Of a stretch of DNA of 64,000 nt, positions 23,383-34,859 are shown in pieces. The DNA is taken from the NCBI RefSeq assembly GCF_000143535.2, contig NC_037319.1:1798001-1862000 (forward strand). Direction: 5' to 3'. Below the pieces are notes generated by a model. The model was not told the origin of the DNA and did not search any database. It worked only from the letters and a program-made list of their open reading frames with translations. The DNA comes from Botrytis cinerea B05.10 (Eukaryota; Ascomycota; Leotiomycetes; Helotiales; Sclerotiniaceae). The position numbers were made by a program, and so were the translations under genes. Positions within the stretch are counted from its first letter, which is position 1. Each line of letters opens with the position of its first letter.

Positions 23383-24123
23383 TAGACTAGATTCTTCTCC
23401 ATGATTAAAAGTTAATGATCATATATTTTCTCTCGCCCTTCAAATGTTAGAGGGGAACAAAAACCTAGCCTAATTATTTGTTTTCTACTCACCCTCTCAC
23501 CGTACCTGAATATAACACGTGAATCTCGCTTATTCCCCCGCATGGATATGCCTGGACTTACGAACGGTATTTTCATGTTACATGTTTCTGGGTGTTAGAT
23601 ATACGACAGGAAAGGTCGGGAGTTTAAATTATGCTAGAAAGTGTGTTCGCAGCCATAGCAACGTATTACTTGTTTAGGAAGTTGATAGATATACGACTTT
23701 TCATGATAAACTAGCTAATGGACTGACAAAACATTTACCAATGATGTGGTGATGCCGATATAATACTGCATCAGATACTGTCTATATTCCTGTAATAGGA
23801 TCAGCCTAGAAGTAGTTGAAGCTATCTATCTGACTTTATAAAGCTGTAGTTGCTACGGTATTTTGGAGTCGCTAGCGCTATCTTCAGTACAGTCAAATGA
23901 CTACCTCAACATTTGACATTTCACTATACAATCTTCAAAAATTTACAAAACTGCGCAAATTTCTTTCTTTAATTGCTAATCATATTTTGAGAAACGAGTT
24001 TTCCATACCTGCAACAACAATCCTTCCTTTTCTAGATTTCTCGGTCTCTCATCGCAGAATCTTTTCATCAGATAAACAAATCCGAACTACAACTATGTAC
24101 CGCTGTTGGTTAACAAATCAACA
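23383..24123. other. Intergenic, upstream of member E
   Basis: About 740 bp from the right end of TIR element 1 to the ATG of member E. Presumed promoter and leader of member E; no other gene seen. Confidence 0.5.
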
Positions 24124-25337
24124 ATGACGGACGAAAAGAACCCCGTTTCCGCCCCAAGATCCCGAAAGTCCCTGCGAGCATTACTACCGAATATATCCCA
24201 GCTTACCAGTCATGAAAGCATGGGTGGTATTCCCATGGTATTGGATACTTTGGTGCTTGAGGAAAGAGGAGACTATGATACGAGCGACGATACAGTCGAC
24301 TGGAAAAACCTATACTTGAAGTCTAGACGCCAGAGTACGAGAACCCGATACCTGCATCAAGAAGAACGCGATAGACTTATCAGGGAAAAGTTGGCACTGC
24401 GTAGGGGTAACAAACTTCTTCAGTCCGCACTGTCCCAGTCCCGTTGCAACGCCTCGAAGGCGTTAGCTGAGCAAACTTCACTTTTCGATAAGACGTTAGG
24501 TGGTATAGAGCAGCGGATGTCTGAAGAGAACAGAGTGGCCCAACTTCTCACTAATCGCTTGGGTCATTTAGAATCCCAGTGCAAACAAATATCTCTGAGG
24601 GCATTGGCTTCTGATAAAGCCAAGGAACAAAGTAACAAGTTTGCCGAATTAGCACGTGCTCAATTAAAACGTTCGTCGGAACAATTGAGCGAAAAGGAAC
24701 GTGTCATTACCAGTCTCGAGGAAGAAAAGAGGGAACTACAAAGCACTCTTCAAAATCGCAATGATGAGCTTGTTGACCTAGATCATGTGCTTGAAGTTTA
24801 CAGCGAAGTAGTTGAAGGCATTTTGAACAGAAAAAGCGAATGGAGCAAGTCGCCTCATCGACGCGACAGTAAGATCATCGCTAAAGGCAACAAGGTTGCG
24901 CATGGAGGAACGTAAGTTAATCTATTTCTTATTCAATGAGTTGAAGATCTAAATACTAACAATTTGGAAGGTGCCTTGCAGATGCTTACCGAATCAAATC
25001 CACTTGCGACAACGACTTGGGATGGTATGAGGAATGTTACGGTACAACCCCCGATATTGTTTTGCAGTTCGAGACTAGCGGGGCGTTCAGAAGACTCATC
25101 AATATGCGATACGAAATATATCGTTATAAAAACAACGTCGGAGATATTGCTGATGTTTTTGAAGAGGATTTCCAAAAGTTGTTGGAGGAGATTTTGCACA
25201 AGGTCACTCGGGGAACTGATAATTCTATGCAAAGCATCCTCGTAGGAAATACGGATACGGAACCCAGACGAGCCTACTACGACCTCTGCATTCTATGGGA
25301 GGATGCAATGGAGGATGAAATAGTTGTAACTTATTAA
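24124..25337 (+). CDS. Coiled-coil island-family protein, member E
   Basis: Exons 24124-24911 and 24971-25337 give 384 residues; the single 59-nt intron is phase 2 and sits exactly after the motif GNKVAHGG, as in members D, F and G. Layout: polar N-terminus (MTDEKNPVSAPRSRKS), then a long coiled coil (about 65-235) broken by a KLALRRGNKLL segment, NRKSEWSKS, the AHGG block (about 256-262), CLADAYRIKS, GWYEECYGTT, FRRLINMRYEIYR and an FQKLLEEIL helix. The C-terminal basic exon found in D, F and G is missing; the frame ends at a TAA soon after DEIVVTY. Start is the first ATG; the frame is open 18 nt further upstream only from a TTG. Function unknown. Confidence 0.75.
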
Positions 25338-26233
25338 TGGGGGCAATAGAATGATTCAATATTAATTATAATTTAATGTACTCAACTTGATTCACATGAT
25401 ATATACTACGTGCATATTTTAGATTTCTTGAAGTTTTAGCTATGAAAAAGGTCCTTTCATTTGAATCTTGGCAGGTTCTTGAATGTTGATTTTATCTTAT
25501 TGGTCAGAATCTCGAGTCATTCCCTGGAAGCAGCTTTCTTGGTCAAATTACATGATCAGGTTATGTGATCGGAGTTTTCATGAAACTACCTAAGTGAATT
25601 CAGCAAACACATGATGTAATTCTCACATTCTTGTAATCTATAGGTCACATTACTTTTAACTCACATGCTCGGAATTTAAGAGAGTGAATGCAGACTGTCA
25701 GAAACCAGGGATGTCGAAAAGTCAAAGAATAGATCATTAAGATTAGATTTTCACTATACCAAGTGGGCGCAGTATAATAATAATAAGATGCGCAAGTGGC
25801 TGGATTCTAGTCATACATGTCGAAAGTCCTAACAATTTAATTCTAGATGGCTTGATGTTGATTGTTATATTCTTTAACAACATGCTCTACACATCAGGTC
25901 TCCCGAGCAAATTATGGACTTTTTTCGAATAACTTAACTCAGGAAAAGTGTTGATTTCTTCCTAGAAGTCTATATAGATGTTTGGCAGACTGTATATTTC
26001 GAGTGAATTAAAACATGTTTTTAAATTAGCAGTAGTGAAACTTGTAACTTTCGCTTAGCTTGGTAACACAAAAGCGGCCACCCCAGTCTTCCAAAAAAAC
26101 ATATACGCAAGATTTCCACGACACGCTCTCCATATATTTTGATGTCTGACTACGAACGAGAAAATATGGTCGCAACCTTACAATAGTCAACCAAGTCACA
26201 CAGTTTATTACTTCGAACTCTACATAGCCTAAA
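25338..26233. other. Intergenic
   Basis: About 0.9 kb, AT-rich; presumed 3' UTR of member E and promoter of member F. No gene seen. Confidence 0.5.
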
Positions 26234-28048
26234 ATGCCGCGTGTAGACCCCCCGACCAGCACCCAGCGCACGTCGCGGAATGACGTTCCGGACCCGCCCG
26301 TTAAACAGCCCCAAATCTCAGAGATCGATAAACTAAAACAAACCAATCTTAAATTAACCACGGAATGCAGATGGCTTCGAGTAACAATCAGGGAATTGGG
26401 TTTAATGATTGATATAGCTGAAGCTGAGAAAAAATTGGCCAAGACCAGGATCGGCATATTCGAAAAACTCGATGTCGAATCAGGAATAGTTTGCAGCGAG
26501 GCTCAGAGTAAAGCGAGAGGAATCTGGGCACCTCTTATTCGTGAAATCATTCAAAAGAAATACACTTTCGATAAAACAGGCTCAGAGAAAGATCGACAGG
26601 TAGTCTACACCCCCTTACTAAGAGTGATGAGAGAAAAAACTAACAGCCTCTCTAGGAATACGAATCTGCGATTGTATCATGGCAGATGACACACACCCGA
26701 AGAGATGATATTGAGATAATCATTTGCAACCAGGTACTCGGAGATCGAGCGGCAAAGATCGGTGAACAATTAGAAGTCACAGTAGATTTATTGCGTGATA
26801 TCTACTCTAAGCATTCCGAGATTATAACTGCGCAAGAAAGTAAGTTGAAGACACAAGCTAGCGCCATTTCAAGCTTGCAGGAAAGTGAAAAGAGCCAAAT
26901 CATCTCGATTGCTGAAATGAAAATTAAGCATGAGAAAGAGGTGAAGGGGCACATTGAGGTAATCGCAAGCTTGAAAGAAAAGGAGAAGTCTTCAATGATT
27001 GAGATGACTAGAAAGTATGAGGCAAAGTTGAAGGAACAAAAAGCTGTTGTCGCCAACTTCGAACAGAAAGCTAGGACCTCGGCAGCTGCAGTCAAAAAGA
27101 CTTATGAGAAGAAGTTGACAGAACAGAGCATCACTATTACCAATTTCGAAGAGAACGAAAAATCTTTGGCTGCCCAGAAGAGGATTGAATACGAGCAGAA
27201 ACTGGAGAAGCAAAAAAACACAATCACCAAACTCGAAGAGGAAAAGCTAGCTTCAGCTGCTGAGATGAAGAGATTGTGTCGGGAACTAGCTGCTCATCGT
27301 GAAGTTTCTGTCAGCATTCTGAACCGAAAGAGAGAGCTGACGAAACCGCATGAGATTCGTGATGACTACACTATTGAAACAGGAAATATCGCAGCACATG
27401 GGGGAACGTAAGTGAATCTTATACTCATTACTCATGGTCTCACTTGCTAATATTTATGTAGTTGTCTGGCCGACGTTTTTCGAATCAAATCCAACGGTGA
27501 TATCAATGAGCAAGCATGGTTCCAAGAGACATATGGTGTATCTATAGACACGGCGGATAGATATGCAGAAAGTGCAGCGTTTGTAAAGCTTATAAATATG
27601 CGATATGAGTTGTACAGATGCAGCGCGGAAAACCGGGATGTTGATCCCGAGTTTGAAGAGGGATTTCAGAAACTACTAACTGGAAGTTTGGAGAAAAACA
27701 CAAAAGCAACCCCGGAGTCGATTGATAAGTTTCTGTTGGAGAGTAAGTATGGAAGAGAAACTTTCCAGAAACTATGTAGTATCTGGGATATCACAAGAGT
27801 TTACCAAAGAAAACAGTTCCGAGAGAGCAGAGATCCGTAAGTACTTTCATAACTGTACATCCATTAGTTTACTAATTCATTACAGAAAAAAGAAGTCTAT
27901 TTTCGGGGGAAGCTTTAAAAGCGTCAAGTCTACTGCTTCGGTTTGGACGGGAGAAACTCAGAAGAGAAGCAAACTCGATAAAATCGAGGAATATGGCAAG
28001 GATATGCTCTCCTCTGCGAAAGATGCCATGCCCTGGACTAAACATTAA
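26234..28048 (+). CDS. Coiled-coil island-family protein, member F
   Basis: Exons 26234-26599, 26656-27407, 27462-27836 and 27886-28048 give 551 residues. The first intron (56 nt, phase 0) joins two frames that otherwise look like overlapping ORFs at 26686. Layout: Pro-rich start, helix (about 30-110), linker, then a very long Lys/Glu/Gln coiled coil (about 140-345) with repeated KLKEQ/KLTEQ/KLEKQ heptad-like units each followed by I/V-x-x-FE or LE. Then NRKRELTKP, ETGNIAAHGG (about 362-372), CLADVFRIKS, AWFQETYGVS, FVKLINMRYELYR, FQKLLTGSL and a fourth-exon tail (KKSIFGGSFKSVKS) ending in an amphipathic helix. The second and third introns sit at the same places as in D and G. Best-preserved example of the family in this window. 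Confidence 0.78.
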
Positions 28049-28945
28049 GATCAAATAACAGGCGCCGATGGAGATCTTAATAATGGGGCATAGATTTACG
28101 AACCACTAGTTCTACACTCTTTTGTGCTATCTGTTCTGCTACTATCAAAATGACCATCTAACAGAGGGGTCATTTCATAATGTGTCTCATAATGTGTCTA
28201 CACATTTCTGTCTCCACCACTTTATTTCTGGAACTTATTGATCAATCAAATACTTCAACTACTTTTGAATCTGAATTCACTCATTTATAATATGATCCAA
28301 ATGAAACGACGCCATAATTAGACCTATGTGCTCAATACAATATCTTTTCTATGTAGTATGATCATTATGAATGGATTTTTACTTGGAAGTCTGCCACTTT
28401 GTGTAAATCAACGAATTAGATAACGTGGTTTGTCACCGAGTGTAGTTTAATTCGTGTTCCGCAGGAAATCGATGGTGGCATGCAACCTTAGGCTCACTAC
28501 CCCGCTCCTAGCTAGCATGGCCAGAAAGTGGGGCAGTTAAATTTCAGGCTGATGAGATTCGGTGCTTAGGAGTAGCCAACAACAATGTTCGAATCACTCA
28601 AGAGCTCTAACAGCTCACCACCAGCACACCGTGTAGGAATTGTGCGAGTCGCGTTGAGCTGTATGCAAAAGCAAATATCAGAACTCTTACAAAGTTTACA
28701 CTTTTTCATATCAAACTAACTCGGTTAAAAATATTAGATCATGCATTCTTACCCAAAGCTAGGCGCTGGGATAATGATCATAGATGCTCCAGTGAAGCTA
28801 TTCCTACATAAATAGTTTGAAATCTCTCAAATTAATCGCATCCCCTTTCTTTTCATATCTCACACCTTTGAAAGCTTTCCATGACAAGAAGCCAGTCTTC
28901 TACTCCTCGTTTACAGCTTGCAAGAAGTATCAAAAACACTTCACC
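28049..28945. other. Intergenic
   Basis: About 0.9 kb between member F and the beta-trefoil-like gene. No supportable gene. Confidence 0.5.
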
Positions 28946-29539
28946 ATGGATGTCTCACTTGCCAGTGTGTGTATTGAATATACAAGATACTCCTAACATG
29001 CTAATTCTTCGTGTAAGATTGATCCTTTGACTGATGGAAAATATCACTTGGTTTCTCGACTTTCAGAGGGACAAGCAGTTTCATATTTGGGTGTGGTTGA
29101 TGGAAAAGTCGCTATAACTCATGATACGCCTACGGTTTGGTATTTCGCATACCAAAGTGATCGAGGAAGTTACCGAATCTGGCAAGACGGCACAGAAAAC
29201 GTCCTGGATTCTACCCAAAACCCACATAGCTTCGCGATCGTCGATAAGCATCATGGTAAAGACTGGCAACAATGGGCCGCAAGATTGCAGATGTAAGTGA
29301 TACCGGCTATTCATTGCTCATCTGATATGATCTTAGCTTAAACTGTGATAAGTGATGGCACGCGCCAACCAGGCGATCATCGACGACTCGGCGGATTCAC
29401 TTTGACTCCCTTGAAATTTCCTCGGTATGCACTTAGTGTGACTGGTAGTGGCAATGGAAGTTTGGTAAGGGTTTCGCCAGCCATACCGGGTGGTGAAAAT
29501 ATTCACCCAACACAGCTCTGGTTTGCGAAACATGCTTGA
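28946..29539 (+). CDS. Small beta-trefoil-like protein (lectin or protease-inhibitor fold)
   Basis: Exons 28946-28966, 29018-29292 and 29353-29539 give 160 residues without signal peptide. The sequence has three repeats of the type G-x-Y-x-L/I ... W: DGKYHLVSRLSEGQAV with TVWYFAYQ; GSYRIWQDG with WQQWAARLQ; a third with YALSVTGSGNGSLV and the ending TQLWFAKHA. This spacing of Tyr/Trp and the closing x-LWF resemble cytosolic fungal beta-trefoil proteins (ricin-B-like lectins, or I66-type peptidase inhibitors). I cannot tell sugar binding from protease inhibition; the ricin QxW triplets are not complete. The first exon is only 21 nt, and the last acceptor (AAG before TGATGG) is the least certain junction. 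It interrupts the run of coiled-coil paralogues. Confidence 0.6.
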
Positions 29540-30648
29540 TCTTGTCATGGCGTAGTCATGGTATGACCAGAAGTGTAACCTTGTCTAATCACATGTTAAT
29601 ATTAGCTGGTTTTCATTATCTTTATGATATTATACAATCTGATTACTTCATATATAGTAATTTAGACTTTGTCTTTGATGCACGAGAAGGATGACTTTGT
29701 GACATCTGCCACCTTTCGCTCTTTTATGTTGGAAAGATAGGGCACGTACATTCTAAGTGTATATATATGCACCTTCAACTTTGTAATTAGAACGTAGCTT
29801 AGTAGAATAATCTACATAGTCGATATTACATGCATTTCACTGGCTTATTCCCTTTATTGTAAACATAGAATTCGATTTCTCCAAGTTTGTCTTGCCATAG
29901 AAGATATGTCCTGAGGTTTGGGGCTGAACATCAAAATGTTTTGTCTAGATTATTCCGCTATCATTGTCGTTCCTGAGACATACAGCCAGAACTAAAAATG
30001 GGTTCCATTCAAGATGATCATTAAATCACACACAATGCTTAAACGAATCTCAAGGGACAATCTTCAAGTGAAAGGTTCTTCAGGGAGTTCGGATGATATT
30101 GCTCGGGTTTTAGTTTGTTTCACCAATAAGTGTAGCTTTGAGACTTTACTTTCGTCTTGCTTCAAACAAGATTCATTCTTCAAAACATATGTCTACTGTA
30201 TAAGATTGGTGAATAACGAAGATCAATAATTAACTAGCCTGGATTGACTGGTGCCAAAGGAAGATTCACAATTAGAAGGAGAGAAATCTAATATATGTAA
30301 TAACACTATTAACACATCTTTACAAGCACAACTTTTATCACATCTCAAGAAATTGCCATCAATACTTGACATGTCAATTTTTATATATCTACATTGAACA
30401 CTTTATGTGAATGAACATTGTTTATATTAAAACTGTTGTGCACAAGAAAACTACGCACGTCCTCGGCTAACTGAGGAGCTGTATTAATTTCAAGTGCAGT
30501 AGGGGAACAACATTTAGGAGATGGTTATTTCTGAAATATCAATCAAGTTCTTAACAACATCTTTTGATAATCCAATCTTCTGTCATTTTCGATATCATCA
30601 ACAACTCGAACACCATTTTTGTCCCATAAATATTTTGACAGACTCAAA
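29540..30648. other. Intergenic
   Basis: About 1.1 kb. A 71-codon frame at 30014-30229 has no recognisable feature and is not annotated. The ATG of member G follows an AT-rich leader. Confidence 0.5.
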
Positions 30649-32656
30649 ATGAACAAACGACACAACCAGAATGGCAACCAGAAAAAATCTGGCAATGCTA
30701 ACAAAGACGATGCGAAATTAGCTCACACACTGGAGAGACCTGCTAACGAGATAACCGTCAAAGACAATCCAATAGATTTAATCCAGAGACTACAAGCTTG
30801 TTTCCAGAGTCAAGAAACGGATTCAAATGCAATGCGAAGCGAAATACAACACCTCAAGGATACACTCAAGGATACACTTGAGCAATCGCAGGCCGACATT
30901 TCCGGATTAAGCCTTGTCATTAAAACTCTTGAGTCAAGCTTACAGAACTTGCGAGAGGAGCTACAGACCAAAGCTCAAGCTATGACAGAGCTTGAGAATC
31001 AACATGGAGATGAGGTCTTAGAATATGAGACCGGGATCAAGGCCTCGAAAAAAGAAACAGAGAAGCTACAAGCAAAAGTGAAGGAGCTCAACTCTGTCAT
31101 CCAAGCTGCGGGTATTACTACAGAAGTACTGAAACTAGAATTTGAAAAAGAACGATCGGCCTGTCGAACTGAGGTGGAAAGCATAAAAGCAAAGATACTC
31201 GAACTGCAGCAAAAGAACATGTCCAAAGATATTGAAGCAAAATCAGAGCCTGCAAATATCGACAAGTCTATCCCTAGTGCTTCTAAAGACAAAGTGGATG
31301 CCGATTGTGAAAACTGTGTACTGCAATCAGTTCAAATAAATAACATGAAGGTGGATCTAGCCGTTCTATCTCGATCACTCTACCAAAACAGTATTGGTAT
31401 TCTAAGCGGGGCTCAATATATGACACATAACAGCGGTATAGCGACGGTCGAGCCGACATTTACTCCAATGCAGATTGAAAGAAAAGAAGATTGGCTAAGT
31501 TCTCTGCACCAGATGGTGGAAGGCAGGATATCAAGTCAAAACAATGGTTCACCGGTGAGTCTTCCAATAGATTGAAAGAATGCAATAGACTAAATACTGA
31601 TGTCGCTTTATAGGACTACACAATTTATGTCAAAAGGTGGCAGAGTTCATATTCATACCTGGAAACCCTCGAAATCTCCCAAGTCCTTTTCTGCCAATGC
31701 GCGATGCTGAACAGCTTCCTATCGAAGGAACGCGCAGATGCCACCAATCTCAGAAACGCGTTATCGGCACAGAAGATAGAAACAATAAACTGTCAGGAAA
31801 AATTAATAGCATCCCATAGCAAGGTGATAGATGGCTTGAAAGAAGAAGCCAAAATTAAGCGCACGGAAGAGGAAATTAAGCAAAAAAAGCTTAGAGATAC
31901 CCAACAGGAAGCTATTGACTCTCTGAAGACGAGTTACGAAGCTCGACTCATAGAACTCGAGAAGGAACATTCTCCGTATCGTGATATTGCTGAACGTATC
32001 CTGGCTCGCGAGTTTGAGTGGTGTAAGCCCCCTAGAGAACGCAACGAGGAGATCATATATCAGGGAAATCTTGCTGCACATGGGGGAAAGTAAGTGATTT
32101 TTTTGTTTATGTTGTAGCATTAGCCATATGGGAATGTCGACTGATAATTCTGTGTACGTAGCTGCCGCGCTGTATTGAGACGGACAGAATTAAGTCCAAG
32201 TGATGAAGATGAGGAATGGTTCAAACATTGGTACGGTGTTAGCCTTAAAACCTTCGCCGAGCACAAAGATTCTCCAAAAATGCAAAAGCTTCTTGACATG
32301 CGATATGAAATGAAAAAGTTCAAGACTGTTCAGCTATCCGATACAGCTTTTGACAGGTATTTTCAAGCTATCCTGTGCGTAGAAATAGAGGAATGTGAAT
32401 CACCGACGTCATCTCAAAGTCATATCGATGAACAGAAGGATATAGAAATTATCTTAGATTCTGTGTTCTCGTCAATGTGTTCTGAGTACAATGAAGCTGC
32501 AGAAAACGAGAAGAGGCGCCGGAAATCGGATTGGTAAGTCAAAAGCTCATTATATTCACACGCTTAATGCTAATAATTTGTAGGAAACTCGGACATACCG
32601 GTCAGAACATGGGGGATTCGATCGTGGAAAATTCATCGAACAAGTTGTCAGGGTGA
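30649..32656 (+). CDS. Coiled-coil island-family protein, member G
   Basis: Exons 30649-31554, 31614-32089, 32162-32533 and 32584-32656 give 608 residues. Layout: basic Asn/Lys-rich start (MNKRHNQNGNQKKSGN), coiled coil (about 45-205), a Cys-x-x-Cys pair (ENCVLQS precedes a later QCAM segment), a second coiled coil (about 325-440), then REFEWCKPP, YQGNLAAHGG (about 451-460) at the phase-2 intron, then EWFKHWYGVS, MQKLLDMRYEMKK and a short fourth-exon tail. CLAD, found after this intron in D-F, is replaced by CRAV, so this copy is more divergent. The frame is open 30 nt upstream only from a TTG, so the first ATG is used. Function unknown. Confidence 0.75.
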
Positions 32657-34859
32657 AAGAATAAATTACAATTACAAATAGAGTATAATCCGCAGTCTTC
32701 GTTATCAATCTCCTTTCAAGTGCATTTCATGAGAGAAGATGGTGTATTCTACTTGCGAGAGAGGGGTTTAAACAGAAGAATTTCCAAATCAAAAAGTAGA
32801 AGGAGCTTTGCGGACTCTCAAGCTCGACCATTCAATCTGATATGTTGAGACGTCATCTCCCCTGGTTTAGTATAGATCACCTAGGATTCGGGAAGCAATA
32901 CGAATCATCAGAAGACTGGTGGTGTTGTGGAAAAAAGTTTGGACTGTCAAATTAACCTCTTAAAGCGGGCGATGTATATATACCACGGAGATGATGTAAG
33001 CGACTATCTGGGGGAAGCTTAAGTGGTAGATGAAATACTCCGATCTTTCTAGCCCTAACCCTAAGATGGCAAGTCAGAAGTCCTAATCCAACAATCACCT
33101 TTGACACTGACATGTATGTGTTTATGTATGGACAAGAGCTCTGGAGATAAACAGGGAAATTCAAACATTCATTGGTTCAGAGAACAATATCCACTATTCA
33201 TATTAACAACTCTCAGAAAATCCCTATAATGACAAGAATCCGTCGTTGACGAAGTGAATACTTCATCACTGGAGTAAAATCTTTAGTACTCTCATTATGT
33301 ATTAAATAAATTGTTTCGAACAGACCAACCTCATTAGTTTTAGTTTTATATTTCACAAAGCTTATTTCAATTAATAGGATTTTGATGAATTGCTTGAATT
33401 TGAAAACCTAATTCTAAGTTTCAATTTAAAACAATTACTTCCAAATCAAAAAGTTTACCTATATTAAATTCAATTAATAATTAATAAAAATTAATATATA
33501 AATTAAAGCTGTACAATATTTCTATTCATATAATATAATCGTAAAACCTATAATTGCAAAATAAACTGAAAGTAATATAGATGATTTATTTCTCATTCCC
33601 CTTTAAACTTTCAATTAAAATCTTCTACTCACTCTTTAGCTTTTTGATGTCCTTTTAATTCTTACGCATACACTCTTTTATTCACCTTTTCTATAACTCG
33701 AATATTCAAAGATCCTGAAATCTCTAAAGCTTTTTAGGGCTCTTATTTCTTTTTTTTTAAAAAAAAAGAAATTCAATAATAAACGGAATACAAAAAGTGC
33801 TGATTTAACTTATTATTAATAAAATGAGTATTTCATTAATCATAAATTAAATATCAATATTATAATATTCAAGATAGAACTCTGCATAGGGGTTTATATT
33901 GAGTTTCTTTTCGTCTAAAATATTAACTTTATTACCACAGGGTAAAGAACAAATACGCAGTTGAGGCCAAGAGGATTTCAAAAGCATTAAGAGAACTTCG
34001 GACTGAACGAAATTGCAAGACATGATAGCAACTAGTGTATTTATGAATTTTTTTTTTTTTTCGAAGTTTGATTGGCATGCTGAAGTCTGACAGCTAAATG
34101 AGACATCAATCCATATCCAAGTTCGTAGTCCAAACTGACGAGGAAAGAACAAACAACGTTTATCATATTAGTCATTCATACACATTCTATCTTGTCTGAG
34201 ACAACACCTCATTTTCCCTTAAAAAGCAGTCTATTTGAGTATTACTTATTATTCTTCTGACAGTCCCAATCAATTATCTATTCTTCGTTGCCTTCATATT
34301 ACCCTCTTTTATCGACAGACCTGTGGCTTTCAAGATAACTGCGTTCTCCTCTCAAACCTCCTTGGACTTCGACATTGCAAGTATTGTGGGGGATACATAA
34401 GGCAAGATCATGATATCGAGTATGAAAGCAATGTCATGATGACTTGAGTATATTCGCGTCTGATACTCTTCGAAGTTATCAGAATGTTTATGGATAGCTT
34501 TTACATTGGAAACTATATCATCTGATATTGCTGTCCGAACTATGATTCTCAAGTTAACCTACAAAGATTAAAGCTCAGCCAGACATAACTTGATTGATTC
34601 ACTCAGGTTCACTTTTGGCCCAATCATCCCAATAAATCTTTTGCGCCTCTCGCATTTGGCCACTCCTGGTATAAATATCAATTCACCTTTTTGAAGCCGC
34701 GTCAAATTCAATACGTGAGTTTTTCATCTTCACGACACCCGAGTCGCGTCAAGTCTACCGGTTTGCTGCATCAAAGCCTCTGACATGTATTTTCAGCAAA
34801 TTTGATACAAGCAATCGCTCTACCAACCAACGACACGTCTACCTCCATCTATTCTCAGC
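32657..34859. other. Intergenic with AT-rich island
   Basis: About 2.2 kb. From about 33300 to 33860 the sequence is very AT-rich with no coding potential. It includes a perfect 28-bp palindrome (T9A9 core) at 33745-33772. A two-unit CCCTAA tract lies at 33053-33064. I could not find terminal inverted repeats around this island. No gene supported. Confidence 0.6.
33745..33772. repeat. Perfect 28-bp palindrome with T9/A9 core
   Basis: The sequence reads ATTTC, nine T, nine A, GAAAT, which is its own reverse complement. It lies inside the AT-rich island, about 1.1 kb before member H. Could be a replication or nucleosome-excluding site, or a chance product of mutation. Confidence 0.9.

Noticed and set aside
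26234..26689. Treating 26234-26689 and 26686-27411 as two overlapping genes
   Set aside because: A good 56-nt intron (26600-26655) joins both frames in phase, and the combined protein has the family layout.
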